This document shows, piece by piece, positions 1 through 11,729 of a stretch of 64,000 bases of DNA (positions within the stretch are counted from its first letter, which is position 1; every line of letters starts with the position of its first letter). The notes beneath the pieces were generated by a model. That model was not told the DNA's origin and made no database searches. It worked only from the letters and a program-made list of their open reading frames with translations. The translations under genes were made by a program, and so were the position numbers. The DNA lies in assembly GCA_965112735.1 (NCBI GenBank), contig OZ218956.1, forward strand, positions 3,038,001 through 3,102,000, read 5' to 3'. Source of the DNA: Phaeosaccion multiseriatum. Taxonomy: Eukaryota > Ochrophyta, other classes.

Positions 1-1
1 A

Positions 2-1396
2 GATGGTGGACGACGTGAACGAGAGAAGCAAAAAGAGCTGAACAAAGAGATCCAGAGACTCGGAAACAAGCGCGACTGGAGGGGGGTCGCGAGAGCGATT
101 GAGGAGGCGAAAGCAGCGGGGCTTCGAATGAACGTCATTGTGTATACCACTTCCATTACTGCGGTTGGGAAAGCCGGGCGATGGAAGGGTGCGCTTGCTC
201 TACTCGATAGGATGCGAGAGGACGGGATTCAGCCGAATGAATACACGTACAGCTCTGTGATGAGTGCTTGTGGGAAGGCAGGGCAGTACGAGAAGGCGCT
301 TAACCTGCTGGAGGAGATGCGGTGGGAAGGGGTTCAACCCCAAGAATTCTCGTACAACTCTGCGATTTCTGCTTGTGCCAAGGCACGGCAGCACGAGAAG
401 GCGCTTGACTTGCTGAAGGAGATGCGCAGGGAAGGGCTTCAACCCACTGAAATCTCGTACAACTCTGCGATTGCTGCTTGTGGCAAGGCAGGGCAGTACG
501 AGAAGGCGCTTGGCTTGCTGCAGGAAATGAGGAGGGAAGGGCTTGAGCCCGATGTCATCTCCTACAGCTCTGCGATTTCTGCCTGTGGCAAGGCAAGGCA
601 GCACGAGAAGGCGCTTGACTTGCTGAAGGAGATGCGGGGGGAAGGTCTTCAACCCAATGTATTCACGTACAGCTCTGCGATTGATGCTTGTGGCAATGCA
701 GGAGAGCACGAGAAGGCGCTTGACTTGCTGAAGGAGATGCGGAGGGAAGGTCTTCAACCCAATGTCATCACGTACAGCTCTGCGATTACTGCTTGTGGCA
801 ATGCAGGAGAGCACGAGAAGGCGCTTGACCTGCTGGGGGAGATGCGGAGGGAAGGGCTTCGACCTAATGTATTTTCGTACTCCTGTGCGATGAGTGCTTG
901 TGGCAGCGCAGGAGAGTACGAGAAGGCGCTTGACTTGCTGGAGGAGATGCGAAAGGAAGGGTTGCAACCCGATGTCATCTCGTACAACTCTGCGATTAGT
1001 GCGTGTGGCAAGGCAGGGCAGTATGAGAAGGCGCTTGACGTGCTGGAGGAGATGCAGAGGGAAGGGCTTGAGCCCGATATATTCTCGTTCAAATCTGCGA
1101 TTTCTACTTGTGGCAAGGCAGGGCAGTACGAAAAGGCGCTGGACTTGCTGGAGGAGATGCGAAAGGAAGGGTTGCAACCCGATGTCATCTCGTACAACTC
1201 TGCGATTAGTGCTTGTGGCAAGGCAGGGCAGTACGAGAAGGCGCTTGACTTACTGGAAGAGATGCAGAGGGAAGGGCTTGAGCCCGATGACTTCTCGTAC
1301 AAGTCTGCGATTTCTGCTTGTAGAAATGCGGGAGAGCACGAGAAGGAGCTGAACTTGCTGGAGGAGATGCAGAGGAGGGGGTTGAGCGCGATGTAA
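2..1396 (+). CDS. PPR-repeat protein, 5' end outside window
   Basis: The protein is a run of twelve tandem 35-residue pentatricopeptide repeats, each built like (D/N)-V-x-S-Y-x-S-A-I-S-A-C-G-K-A-G-Q-x-E-K-A-L-x-L-L-x-E-M-x-x-E-G-L-x-P. P-class PPR proteins bind single-stranded RNA, usually in organelles, one repeat per base. The residues after the conserved Tyr (S, N, K, C) and after the final Pro (D, N, T, Q) vary, as expected for base-specifying positions. The frame is open from base 2 through an in-frame ATG at 128, and the residues before that ATG already look like a PPR helix pair, so the true start is probably outside the window. The frame ends at a TAA at 1394, but a 13th repeat (DVISYHSVISACG) follows in another frame to about 1430, suggesting a one-base loss near 1375-1382. 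Repeats are nearly identical at DNA level. No targeting peptide can be judged. Confidence 0.88.
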   Translation, partial: DGGRREREKQKELNKEIQRLGNKRDWRGVARAIEEAKAAGLRMNVIVYTTSITAVGKAGRWKGALALLDRMREDGIQPNEYTYSSVMSACGKAGQYEKALNLLEEMRWEGVQPQEFSYNSAISACAKARQHEKALDLLKEMRREGLQPTEISYNSAIAACGKAGQYEKALGLLQEMRREGLEPDVISYSSAISACGKARQHEKALDLLKEMRGEGLQPNVFTYSSAIDACGNAGEHEKALDLLKEMRREGLQPNVITYSSAITACGNAGEHEKALDLLGEMRREGLRPNVFSYSCAMSACGSAGEYEKALDLLEEMRKEGLQPDVISYNSAISACGKAGQYEKALDVLEEMQREGLEPDIFSFKSAISTCGKAGQYEKALDLLEEMRKEGLQPDVISYNSAISACGKAGQYEKALDLLEEMQREGLEPDDFSYKSAISACRNAGEHEKELNLLEEMQRRGLSAM

Positions 1397-1590
1397 TTTC
1401 GTACCACTCTGTGATTAGTGCTTGTGGCACCCCCCCTCTTGCCTCCTTGCAGCGATGGGGTGGGGGTGGAGGCAGCAAGTCTCCTCCTCCTCTATTGATG
1501 TGTTGCTTGTTTGTTTCAGAAAAGAATATTGGGTTGTTTTTGTTGTTCAGAAAGTACAAAGTTAAGTTAATTCATGAAGAGATGAAGAGG

Positions 1591-2559
1591 TTATCGAGTG
1601 AAGATCCAAATGAAGAAGAACAACAGCAGGAAGATTTTGATGATCATGCCGCGATTCCCCTGAACAATGTGGTAATATCGATGTAGATGCGCCTGCCCTT
1701 CCTGTGCGTAGCCGTGAGCTGAGAGAAAGAGAGCAATGTGCCACAGACAGTTACATTGCAAAGCAGGGCACAGGGTAGGGGGGAGGGATGCCAGTTCAGT
1801 CCACGCGCGGGGAAGGGATGGATGGAAGGAAGGAAGGAAGGAAGGAAGGAAGGAAGGAAGGTTCAGGAAGGGAAAAAGGAATGTAAGCATGGAAGGAAGG
1901 ACTCAAAGCCCGGAAGCCGGTATATCTGAGTTTTGTCTCCGGAAATTACTCGTATCCTTAACCCTGAATGGCCTTCAGATACATGGAGACGCGAACACAT
2001 CGCACAACGGCGGGGCAAGGATAACAACAATACAATCCCTCAAGTGCAAACAGCAACAAACAGGTCCTTCCCTCCCCCCTCCTCCTTCTCTTTGCCCCTC
2101 TCTCTCTCCCCCTCCCTCCGTGCCTCTCTACCCTCTCTCCCCTCCGTCCCTCCTCCCGCCGTGTCGAATCAAACCCCCTTCACACTACACTCACTCATAC
2201 ACATCACATACTTACATATACATATATACACTTACACATACTTACACATACTCACTCACGCCCTCCCTCCATCCCTCTCTCCTCACTCACTCCCCACTCA
2301 CTCCCTCACTCAGTCACTCCCTCCCTCCCTCACTCAGTCACTCACTCCCTCACTCAGTCACTCACTCACTCACTCCCACCCTCACCTGCAAGCACATCCT
2401 CCTCAATATGCATCACAGTCTCTTCCTGCTGCGCCACAAGAGTGCTGAATTTGCTAAACATCTGCCCAAGCTCGCCAATCATCTTCTCCACCTTGTGCGC
2501 CTCTTGCATGCGGGTCTTGCTGTTGTTCCCTTCCATCATCATCTGCTGCTGATACGACC

Positions 2560-2591
<32 letters not shown>

Positions 2592-4946
2592 ATCATCATG
2601 CCATTGCTATCCCCTCCCGTGGGTCTCCGTCGAAGCCCCATCCCCATCCCTCTTCCCCCTCCCCCGCTACCAGGCCGGGGCGGTCCTGCTTCTGCTGTAC
2701 CACCAACTGCTGCTGCTGCTGCTTCAGCTGCCGTCGGTGGCGGTGCTATTGGCGTTTGGTGTCCAGCGTAAGATCCGTACCTCCCTCCCCCTCCCACCCC
2801 TGAAAAAAGAGGCGGGGCGATGGGGGCGACCACCTTGCCCACCCCCCCCCCACCCCCACCGCCTTCCCTTAAGCCAATCCCAGGCGGTGGCGGCGGCGGC
2901 GGCGGAGGTGGTGGTCTCGCTTGATGGTCGTACGAGGTGTAAGGAGATGATGATGACGACGATACTGCTGCTGACAACGACGATGAAGGCATAGGAGGTG
3001 GGGGATATGATCCACCCCCACTCGCCCCCCCTCCTCTCTTGCCGCCTCTGCTGGTGGATGATCCGGGCGGCGTGGAGAAAGTGGGCGGCGGAGGTTCACT
3101 GACTCCTCCTCCTCCTCCTCCTCCTCCTCCATCACCACCCCCACCGGCTCTACTTTGGCCAAAGATAGGGGGGGAGGCACTCCGCGGTGACGTCCCTGTT
3201 GACCCCTCCACCCTTGCTCCGAAGCTCGACCCGCCCCCGCCCCCGGCACTGCGCACTGTATGGGAGCTCGGAGGAGTAGAGACCGAACCCACCCCTCCTC
3301 CGCCTCCACCACCACCACCACTACGAGCAGCCCCATTGGCCATCGACTCTCCTGTCGAGGACGGAGGAGTGGGTGTGGGAGTGGACGTGGGCAGCAGCTT
3401 GACTGGAGGAGACGGACAGGAGCCAAAGAGGGGGTTGTCGAACTGAACGAGGGGAGCCATGACTCCTCCCCGCGTGTGGGAGAACTTTTGTTGCCTCTGA
3501 TTCTGCTCCTTCATCACCTCGCTCCTTCGTTGGAGGAGGTGTTGGAACTCCTTTGTGTGGTCCTTTGCTGCTCGCTCGAGAGCCGTGGCGATGCATTGGT
3601 AGTGGATTTGCTTTTGGCTGCCCCGAGTGGGGGCCCCCTTGGCGTTTCCATTTGCGTAACTGTAGGTTTTTCGTTTGATGGATTGGTATCAAATGCATTA
3701 GGAAACACGAGAGAGACAACACAATGAAACGGAATTGGAATCAGAGAAGGAACGGAGCCATGAAAAATGCTCCTCTTGTTATCCTCCCTCCCGTCCCCCC
3801 TCCCTCTCTCTCTTCCCCTCTCCCTCCCTCCCCCCCTCCCTCCTTCTGTACCACCAACTCCCTCACCTCTGCAGTAGAGCGAGCTCCTTATGCAGCACCG
3901 CCACATCCGCCTTAAAGAAGCCCGCCACTTCGTTAATCTCCATAGTGGGATCATTGCTGTAGCCCTTGCGCCCCACCAGCTGAGACAGTCGCTCGATCTG
4001 GCGGTGAGTGAGTGAGTGAGTGAGAGAATGGGTTGAGGGAGGGAGGGATTTGAGTGAGTGAGTGAGTGAGAAAGATCACTTTAAATAAAAAACACTACAA
4101 TGTTTGCTTGCTCTCCTCTGCAGCAGCCGCCAGGCTCAGAGAGGAAAAAGAGAAAAGGAGAAAGAGTAAATGAATGACTGCCCATCGGAATTTGAAAAGA
4201 TAGATTTGCTTAAGATGTCCAGTGGCGAGCGGTAAAGCTCAGCCGTCACTGAATTGCGCAAGTTTTTCGTCATTGGCAGCATTCCTTTCCGACCCTTTCT
4301 CGTTTCGTCTCCCCTATCCACAGGCACACACTCCCCCCTCCAACTCCCCTCTCTTTGGATTAAAGGACTGCCCATCGGAATTTGAAAAGATAAGATTTGC
4401 TTAAGGTGTCCAGCGGTGAGCCGAAGCTCAGCCGTCACGGATATGTGCAAGTTTTTCGTCATTGGCAGTGCTCCTTTGCTTCCCTCTCTCTCTGTGGCAT
4501 AGCACCCGAAACACCAGCTCGACGAGCAGGAAAAAACGAGGACACCAACACTCAGCGATCGACTCGCACGGTAGGGAACTGTTAACTCGATCGATTCACA
4601 CGGTAGGGAGTTGTTTCCCATGCTGCTGGTGCTTCTGCTGCTGCCGTCGCTTCGTACTTCGTAAGGCCTCATTCCTAATGCTCAACAAAAAGGCCTCATG
4701 CACGCCGCACTTGCATATTCCCATCCACACCCATACATGCTACACAATACAATCACTTACATCCGAACGACTCCAGTAAGCACTTACCAGCTTCGCAGTG
4801 CCTTGGAAGCCAACAGCCACGCCCTCTGCCGCCTTCAGGAAGTCCCCTTGCTGCCTCAGCCGCGGCGTCGAGTTCGCAATCACCGTGCTCGGACACCCGC
4901 GCTGGAAAACCTTCACGGCCCCGCGAAACTCCGCTGTTCGATCCAT
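1591..4946 (-). CDS. SED5: Syntaxin-5/SED5-type Qa-SNARE
   Basis: Qa-SNARE of the early secretory pathway, expected on ER-Golgi vesicles and cis-Golgi. Proposed exons (minus): 4946-4788, 3997-3867, 3659-2386, 1718-1591; all GT-AG and in phase, giving about 563 residues. The start MDRTAEFRGAVKVFQ matches the SED5 N-terminus. An Habc-like helical region follows (ERLSQLVGRKG; PTMEINEVAGFFKADV). The SNARE helix (KVEKMIGELGQMFSKFSTLV, then AQQEETVMHIEEDVLA) carries the zero-layer Gln. After the splice to the last exon it runs to GNRGMIIKIF, a single C-terminal membrane anchor and a short tail. The spacing from EEDVL to GNR is the same as in animal syntaxin 5, which fixes the last junction. Unusual for the family is a stretch of about 300 residues rich in Gly, Pro and Ser between Habc and SNARE (about 3450-2590). 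Head-to-head with the protease gene over about 490 bases. Confidence 0.9.
4176..4468. repeat. Direct duplication of about 104 bp in SED5 intron 1
   Basis: Two copies, 4176-4279 and 4366-4468, begin with GACTGCCCATCGGAATTTGA and end at TTTTTCGTCATTGGCAG. They differ at a handful of positions and are offset by 190 bases. Both lie inside the first intron of SED5. No inverted ends or flanking duplications were seen, so this looks like a local tandem duplication with a spacer. Confidence 0.75.
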
Positions 4947-5437
4947 AGCCTGCCCCTCTCTCTTACTATGGTTTCCCTCCTTCGTTCCTTCCCCACTCTC
5001 GAACGCTCCCTCTCCTCTTCCGCCTCCCTTTTATCTCTTCTTCTCTCTCTCCCTTCCTCAGCCTTTTCTTCTTGGACCTCCGCGATGCCGGGAGAGAAGC
5101 TCTGCCATCCTACCCGCTCTACTCTCCTCCCCTCGAGAGTCAAGACAATCTGGAGACAGATAGGAAGAGGCTATCGACCTGAAACTAAAACTGCCAGGGT
5201 GTGAACCCGCCCCCCCCAGCAAGGAGTCACTACCCACAAGAGAGAGGGGAGGGAGAGGCGTGTGTGGAAAGTGAAGGGCGTCATTATAGCTCTGTTTACT
5301 AATAGTCTGGATTTTCTTTCACCCCCCCCTTCCTTCTTTTTTCAGGAGGTTCCGCAGTAGGGTGGGAGGGAACGCCTGGCGCACCAGCAGCACCAGCAGC
5401 CCATGCAGTAATAGTAGACCGTGCAGAAGCAGTTGAA
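4947..5437. promoter_or_regulatory. Intergenic spacer, divergent SED5/protease
   Basis: About 490 bases between the SED5 start (minus) and the aspartyl protease start (plus). It holds pyrimidine-rich and purine-rich runs but no ORF I would call a gene. By position it must hold both promoters; no specific element was recognised. Confidence 0.4.
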
Positions 5438-8400
5438 ATGAGCGCTCGAAGGATGTCGACGTCTCCGATGCAGCGGCTGCTTCTGCTGCTCGTGCTCTGT
5501 GCAGCGTCCGCAGCAGCAACATGGGTTCGAGGGGGAGCGCCAATAGCTGCAGCAGCAATAGCAGCGGGCGCAGTAGTAGCAGCGGGAGTAGTTGAAGCAG
5601 GAGGAGGCCGCGAAAAGCGTGGCTCAGTAGCCATGTTGGGGGAGGAGGAGCTGCAGACAGATGCCGTCGCTCTGTCGGAGGCGGGCGACATCGAGCGGGA
5701 ACACTGGCCTCGGCGCAGCCTCAGCACGGAGGGAAACCGCCTCTTGCATTTTAGTCTGGGCAGAATCAGTACTGGGGATGATGGGAATGGGCGCTGTGCT
5801 ACACGCGAAGAGCGGGAGCGTCGCCGACTAGCCCATCACGATATGCGGCACGGGAGAGGGGCGGAGGGAGCAGGCGACAGAGAGACACAGCAGGCGCAAG
5901 AGGAGCAGCAGATAGAGAAGAGAGACAGCCTGGGGTACGAACACGTCCCCGTCTTTCCTGGCTACGGAACGCACTTTGCCTACATCTATGTAGGAACCCC
6001 GCCGCAGCGAGTGAGCGTCATTCTGGACACGGGGAGTCACTTCACGGCCTTTCCATGTGTGGGGTGCAAGTGTGGTGAACACACGGATGCGTATTTCAAC
6101 CCCGACGCGTCTTCGACCATTGACCGCTTCGGCTGTGACCGCTGCCAGACCAGTTTCAAGTGCAACATCGGGTCCAAAAAGTGCTCGTACAAGCAAGGTG
6201 AGCTGTGCGTGGCACTTCGTCTGTCTGTCATTGTTGAGTCATGCGCTGTGGGTGAATGGATGGGATGTGCCGCTGGTGGTAGAAAGGGGGGGTTGGGTCC
6301 CTCCCAACAAGCTCTACATGACGCACCGCTCACCACGCCCGTCTGGGTTAGATTTCTCCATCACCAAGCCAACGAAATCCGCAACCAGCCAACCGGCCAA
6401 CACCGGCCAACCGGCCAAGTGGCTAACTCGAACTGACTTCATTTCTACTTTCCACTCTGGTGTCGCTCAGGCTACAGCGAGGGCAGCAGCTGGAATGCCT
6501 ATCAAATGAGCGACGAGCTTTGGGTCGGTCAGATTGAGCTGGATGCAGACAAGCAGCCCCCCCCGGAGCAGCGGTGGTCCGTGCCCTTCATGTTTGGCTG
6601 CATCAGCTCTCAGACGGGGCTGTTCAAGACGCAGTTAGCGGACGGCATCATGGGACTCTCGGCCAATGAGGTAGGTAGGGGCAGGCATGCTCTCGTACAC
6701 GTGGTGGTGTTGCTGTTACTGTTGCTGTTGTGTTTGTGTGGTTCGACCCCGCCCCTTTATGCGTTCCTCTCGCACGGGCTCCTCCATCCATCTATCGTAC
6801 CCTGTGGCCATGTATACTTTCCTTCCCCCCCCCCCCCTCTTCCCCCTCCCCCTCTCTTGCCCGATGCCACGTCTTTGGCTCGCAAGTGCCCTGTGTCCTC
6901 CTCTGCTGCTGCCCCCTTCTGCGTTCAAACGAACTGAAATCGTATGGTCTGCCTGCCTGCCTGCCCCTCTTCCCCCTTCCTCCCTCCCTCCCTCCGTCCC
7001 ACACTCTCTGCCTCCCTCCCTCCCTACCTACCTACCTGCCTCCGTCCCTCTCTTCCTCCCTCCTTCCCCACACCACATCAACACCACAGTACACCCTTCC
7101 ATTTCAGCTCCAAAAGTACGGCCTTTTGGACGACGTGAACTTCAGTTTGTGCTTCCACTTGGAGGGGGGAACTTTCACTGTAGGGGGGCACGAACAAACC
7201 ATTCTGCATAAAGGTAGGCAGTGAAGGTATCGTATGCTCATTCCTGTGTGTGGGGGAAGGTGTGAGCCTTTCTGTGCTTCTGCTGCTGTATCACCAACTG
7301 CTGCTGCTCCTCCCTCCCTGACGCCTGTCCTCTCTCTCTCTGTCTCTCTCTTCTCTTTTTCATTCGCTCCCGGCTGTCACCCTAACACACAACACCACTC
7401 AGCGCCGGTACAATATGTGCCTCTCGTCAAGAGTACGGGATGGTTCACCGTAGAGATGCGTGACATTCAGGTTAGTGAGGTGCAAGGGAGGGAGGGAGGG
7501 AGGCGAGGAGAGGAGGGGAGGAGGGAGGGAGGGAGGACGGGAGGGAAGGGAGGAGCTCACTAACGCACGCACTCTCGCACCGCCGCTCTAAAACAACGAG
7601 CAGATTGGAGGCGTGAGCTTGGGTGCGGATCCAAGTGTGTACAATCGCGGCAAGGGCTACATTGTGGACAGTGGGACGACGGACATGTATCTGTCGTCGG
7701 CCATCGCCACACCCTTCAAGCGCATCTTCAAGGAACAGACAAAGAGGGTGAGAGAAGGGAAGGCGAAGGGAGAGGAGGAAGAGGACAAAACGAATAGACT
7801 ATTCGCTTACCACAAGGCGTTGCTGCTTTCTGTGTTGTCTTTTGCCGCACCCCGCCGCTACTCCACTCTATCCCACTCACACTCACACAGGCGTACGCCA
7901 ACACCGTCTATAAGCTGACCAAAGAGGAGCTGGAAAAGATGCCCATCATCAGCTTTCACTTAGTCAACGACGTTGTTGTGTATGTGAAGCCAGATGCCTA
8001 CTTTGAAGCGGTGAGTGAGAGATCTCTCATGTCTATCGTCGGATGGCAGGGGTGAATACACGGGGAGGAGGAGGAGGGGCCGAGGGATGGCGGGGTGGCC
8101 AGGTGGGGGGGGGTAGGAGAGAGGGGGAGGGAGCGGTTGAAGAGGAAGTTCATCCGACCAAAGGGGTCTGACTGACTGTCTGCCTGACGGATTTCACGGG
8201 CTGGACTGACTGAACTGACTGAGTAATTGACTGGCTCGAATGACTGACTGGCTGACTGACTGACTGACTGACTAAGTGATTGACTGGCTGGAATGACCGA
8301 CTGACTGACTGACTGGCTGGACTGACTGGCTGGACTGACTTACTGACTGACTGACTTGTCCTCTTGCCCTCTCTACGCACAGGAAGAATCGGGCACTTCT

Positions 8401-8546
8401 TCTTACACGCCGCGTGTGTACGTGGACGAGAGTTCTGGGGGCGTGTTAGGCGCAAACTTTATGATGAACCACAATGTAAGAACCAAAGGTGCAACGGATA
8501 GGGCATGATAAGACGGGGGTTGCTTGTCGAGGGTCTTTGTTGTTGG

Positions 8547-8580
<34 letters not shown>

Positions 8581-10741
8581 GGAGGAGGAGGAGGAGGAGT
8601 GTTGGAGGAGGAGGAGGAGGAGGAGGAGGAGGAGGAGGAGGAGTTTGATGAAGTTGCGTTGCCAGCAAACCTGCCTGACCTGAGATATCTAATTCTCTTT
8701 TTCACAACTTGCACCACCCCCTCCCCCCATCCCTTTGGCGTGAAAAGGTTATTTTTGATCACGCCAATGGTCGCATTGGCTTCGCGGAAGCTGACTGCGC
8801 ATTCTCCACTCTGGGAAAGGGAACAGAGGATAAGCCCTCTTCAGCGACACCCTGCCAACTCTCCGAGTCCAAGATTGTAGTCGAAGAGTGTAACGCAGAT
8901 TGTTCGTCCGGCAATGGGTGAGTGAGTGAGTGAGTGAGTGAGAGAGTGAGTGAGTGAGTGAGTGAGTGAGTGAGTGAGTGAGTGTTCAGGGGGCGCTACT
9001 GAGGCTCCGTCCAACCACCCACCAACCCACGCACCCACCCGCCCATGCTGGCATCAATCTGCTGCCATCCCCGCCCACCCCACAGGAGCTCTGCGGAGGG
9101 CGTTGAAGTGTGGGCCTATACTGTCGTTAAGGAGGGCAGCACGGGAGCCCCTCAGTGCGATGTAGAGGCCGAGGAGCGGTCTTGCAGCAAGACATGCGGC
9201 AAAGGGGGAGGGTCAGGAGGATCAGGTGGAGGGAAGGGAGGAAACGAAGGGGAGGGGTCGATCGAGTGCGTGACCGGCCCGCGATCCATCTGCTCCGTGA
9301 GCTGTGAACAGTCGCGCGTAGAGGTGGTGTGGGCCGGAGGGGGCGTTGATAGAACAAAGTCGTGCAGCACGAGATTGGCCAAGAGGACGTGCCATACGGC
9401 GCTGTGCGGGGCGTCGAAGATTGGGCTTGTTTTGGAGGTGGACCTCCGATTGGCGATGAAGAAGATGGACCGGAGGCTCGAGGAGGAGGAGAAGGAGGAG
9501 GGAATGGAAGCAGAGGATCAACACGTGAAGGAGGATGAGGCAAAGGAGAAGGAGGTGGAGACTGGAGAGGAGGTTGAACAGCCGGCCGAGGAAAAAGAGG
9601 AGGAGGAGGAGGAGGAGGAGGAGGAGGAGGAGGATGTTGGGAGTGAGATGCAGGTCCAGGCCACACCGGCGAAGCATCAGCTCATGGGCTCCGGGGACGG
9701 GAACCTCGCCGCGAGTGAGTGAAACCCGTTTTTGTTGTTGCTTGGTCAGAGCTGCGAAAGGGGTTGAGTGAGGGCCGAAAAACACACTTGGGGATCGATC
9801 ACACTCGTTGGAATGGCTTCCCTCCCAGGCCCGCTCATTGCTATGATCACCTCCGCACCATTTAAGGGGTTGAAACCACGCCACCGACCCTGACCCTCCT
9901 GCCCCCTCCCCCCTCCCCCCCCACAAACACACACACACTCTCTCTCTCAGGCTTGCCGTGGACGCAGGTGATGAGCGACTCCCTCGGGGACGCCATTGCC
10001 CGCTACACCAACGTGTTTCCTGGCGACGTGCTAGTCACACTTGACGAGTCCGCGGAGCACCAGGGCAGCGTCGTGACTCACGCCCTTGCTGTCAAAGTAC
10101 ACCTCACTCCCAAGGTAAGGCTCTGTGTGGTGCTGTGCGGTGTGGTGTGGGCACTGCATTGTTAAGCGTTATCAACGGTGCGGTATCATGCGTTGTCAAT
10201 CGTTGGCAATGTCACTACGTGTGTGGCTCCCTTCGCCCCCGTCTGTCCTCGGCTCCCAAAAGCAGCAGTTGGTGATACAGCAGCGAGCGCCGGAAGTTGT
10301 TGGCGGTGTATTTGTTCCTGCTTTGTTTTGATTGGGGAAAGGAGGGGTATGGCTTCGAGGCTCGCACCTACGCTCAAATCGCATCTCAAAGGAAAAGAAG
10401 ATGGTGAAATATTGTCAAGGACATAAGGTTGTACTCACTGCCCCCCCTTCCCTTAACTCTGCCTACCCCCCCTCCCTCTCTTGCAGATTGACAGCGCTGA
10501 GGCAGCCCGAGTGTCTGGTCTTCTGATGGCCCCGCTGACCACCCCTCTGCTGGCAGAGCTCGGGAAGGAGCAGTCAGGAGCTTTCGATTTGCCGGGTATC
10601 AAGGTGAGAGAGAGAGAGCCCCCTGGGTCGGAGAGTCCCCCTGGGCTTCGGTCCACCCCGTACGCTCTTTTGGTCAGTCACTTCGCAGGAGGACATCTGC
10701 TGACTCCCTCTTTCCCTCCCCCTCCCCCCTCCCTCCCTCCC

Positions 10742-10789
<48 letters not shown>

Positions 10790-11729
10790 CTCTTCCTCTC
10801 TCCTTCCCTCCCTCCCTCCCTCCCTCCCTCCTTCCCTCCCTCCCTCTTTCCCTCTTTCCCTCTCTCTCTCTGTGTGTATTGCCCTCCCTCAGATTGTTGG
10901 CATCGAGACCGATGGGGATGTGAAGATCCTCACCGCCTTTGACCGCCAGGAGTACATGCATGCCCATTCTGGCGAAAACAGCGTCACTCCCGTCACTCCC
11001 ATTTTATCCTATCCCGCCGACAGCAGCGGCGCCACGTTCGGAAAGCTCTTCGGACGTGCGGTTCTCATCTTTACGTGCGTTGTTACGGTGGTGTGGGTCA
11101 TACTTTTGGGGCGAAAGCGACTTCGGAGGGGGAGAGGGGGCGACACTTTCGATGGCAGCCTAACGAGGAGCATGGGAGTGGGTGGGCTGGAGAACGGTCT
11201 TGGGTCATCGTCGGCTAGGGCTCGAGCAAAGGCAGGAGGAGGAGGAGGAGGCGGAGACAAGGGAGACTATCAAATGGTGAACGTCGCGTCAGACGATCAG
11301 GGAGAGGGGGGCACGCTGCTCAGTGGGCGGGTAATGGACAAGTCCAAGAAATCGAACCCTCATCTGCAGCAGACGGGTGAACAGGACACAAGGAGCTTGA
11401 GGGAGGGGAGCGGGGGTGGCGGCTCGGGAGAGCACATGGGGGAAGGTAGCGGGGACGGCCAGGTGAGAGAGAGGGGGCCTGATTGCTTCTTTTCACACCT
11501 TCCTGAATTATTCTTCTCCACTCTCGTTGCTGCTGTATTACCAACTGCTGTGCTGCTGGTGATGGTGGTCCTCTGGTCCTCCCTCTTTCGCCTTCCTCGC
11601 GTTGTCTCTCTCTCTCTCTCTCACTTCGCCACCTTTCTTCTTATCACATGTTTCTTCCCCTCCTTTCCCTGTTGGCAACAGGGCAACTCGTCAAGGAGAA
11701 GCAAAGTACGCCGCTTCATCAACCTCTAG
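5438..11729 (+). CDS. Plasmepsin V-like membrane aspartyl protease
   Basis: Pepsin-family (A1) aspartyl protease, predicted type I membrane protein of the secretory pathway. Thirteen exons, all in phase: 5438-6197, 6471-6670, 7108-7213, 7403-7470, 7604-7747, 7891-8010, 8383-8475, 8748-8917, 9086-9714, 9951-10114, 10487-10603, 10893-11462, 11682-11729; about 1,062 residues. A signal peptide (QRLLLLLVLCAASAAA) is followed by the first catalytic motif DTGS (residues 197-200) and the second, DSGT (400-403). Right after DTGS comes a Cys-rich block (FPCVGCKCGEH...CDRCQ...CNIGSKKCSYKQGYSEGS), the arrangement of plasmepsin V/nepenthesin-like enzymes. The end of the fold is GRIGFAEADC. A second Cys-rich part (exon 9; CSKTCGKG, CSVSCEQ) resembles a degenerate thrombospondin type 1 repeat, then an acidic Glu run, a globular region, a membrane helix (AVLIFTCVVTVVWVILL, about 913-929) and a Gly/Ser-rich cytosolic tail. 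Substrates cannot be inferred. The protease assignment is firm; the TSP1 call is tentative. Confidence 0.9.
7286..7298 (-). repeat. Dispersed 13-bp motif, exact copy
   Basis: GTTGGTGATACAG on the minus strand within CTG triplets, in intron 3 of the protease gene. Confidence 0.85.
8163..8360 (+). repeat. (TGAC)n-type microsatellite in protease intron 6
   Basis: Imperfect tetranucleotide run of GACT/GGCT units filling most of the intron between 8011 and 8382. The same unit family recurs in CAPZB intron 3. Confidence 0.8.
10268..10280 (+). repeat. Dispersed 13-bp motif, exact copy
   Basis: Flanked by AGCAGCA and CAG; intron 10 of the protease gene. Confidence 0.85.

Noticed and set aside
2233-2395. 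Possible satellite gene or CRISPR-like array of CACTC units
   Set aside because: Irregular short tetranucleotide repeats inside SED5 intron 3 with no unique spacers.
6735-6760. GGTTCGACCCC, resembling a tRNA T-arm
   Set aside because: The upstream 70 bases are GTT repeats and cannot form acceptor, D and anticodon arms.
8524-8880. Plus-strand frame of poly-Val/Gly/Glu
   Set aside because: It crosses protease intron 7 (GTT and GGA repeats) and overlaps exon 8 in the wrong frame.
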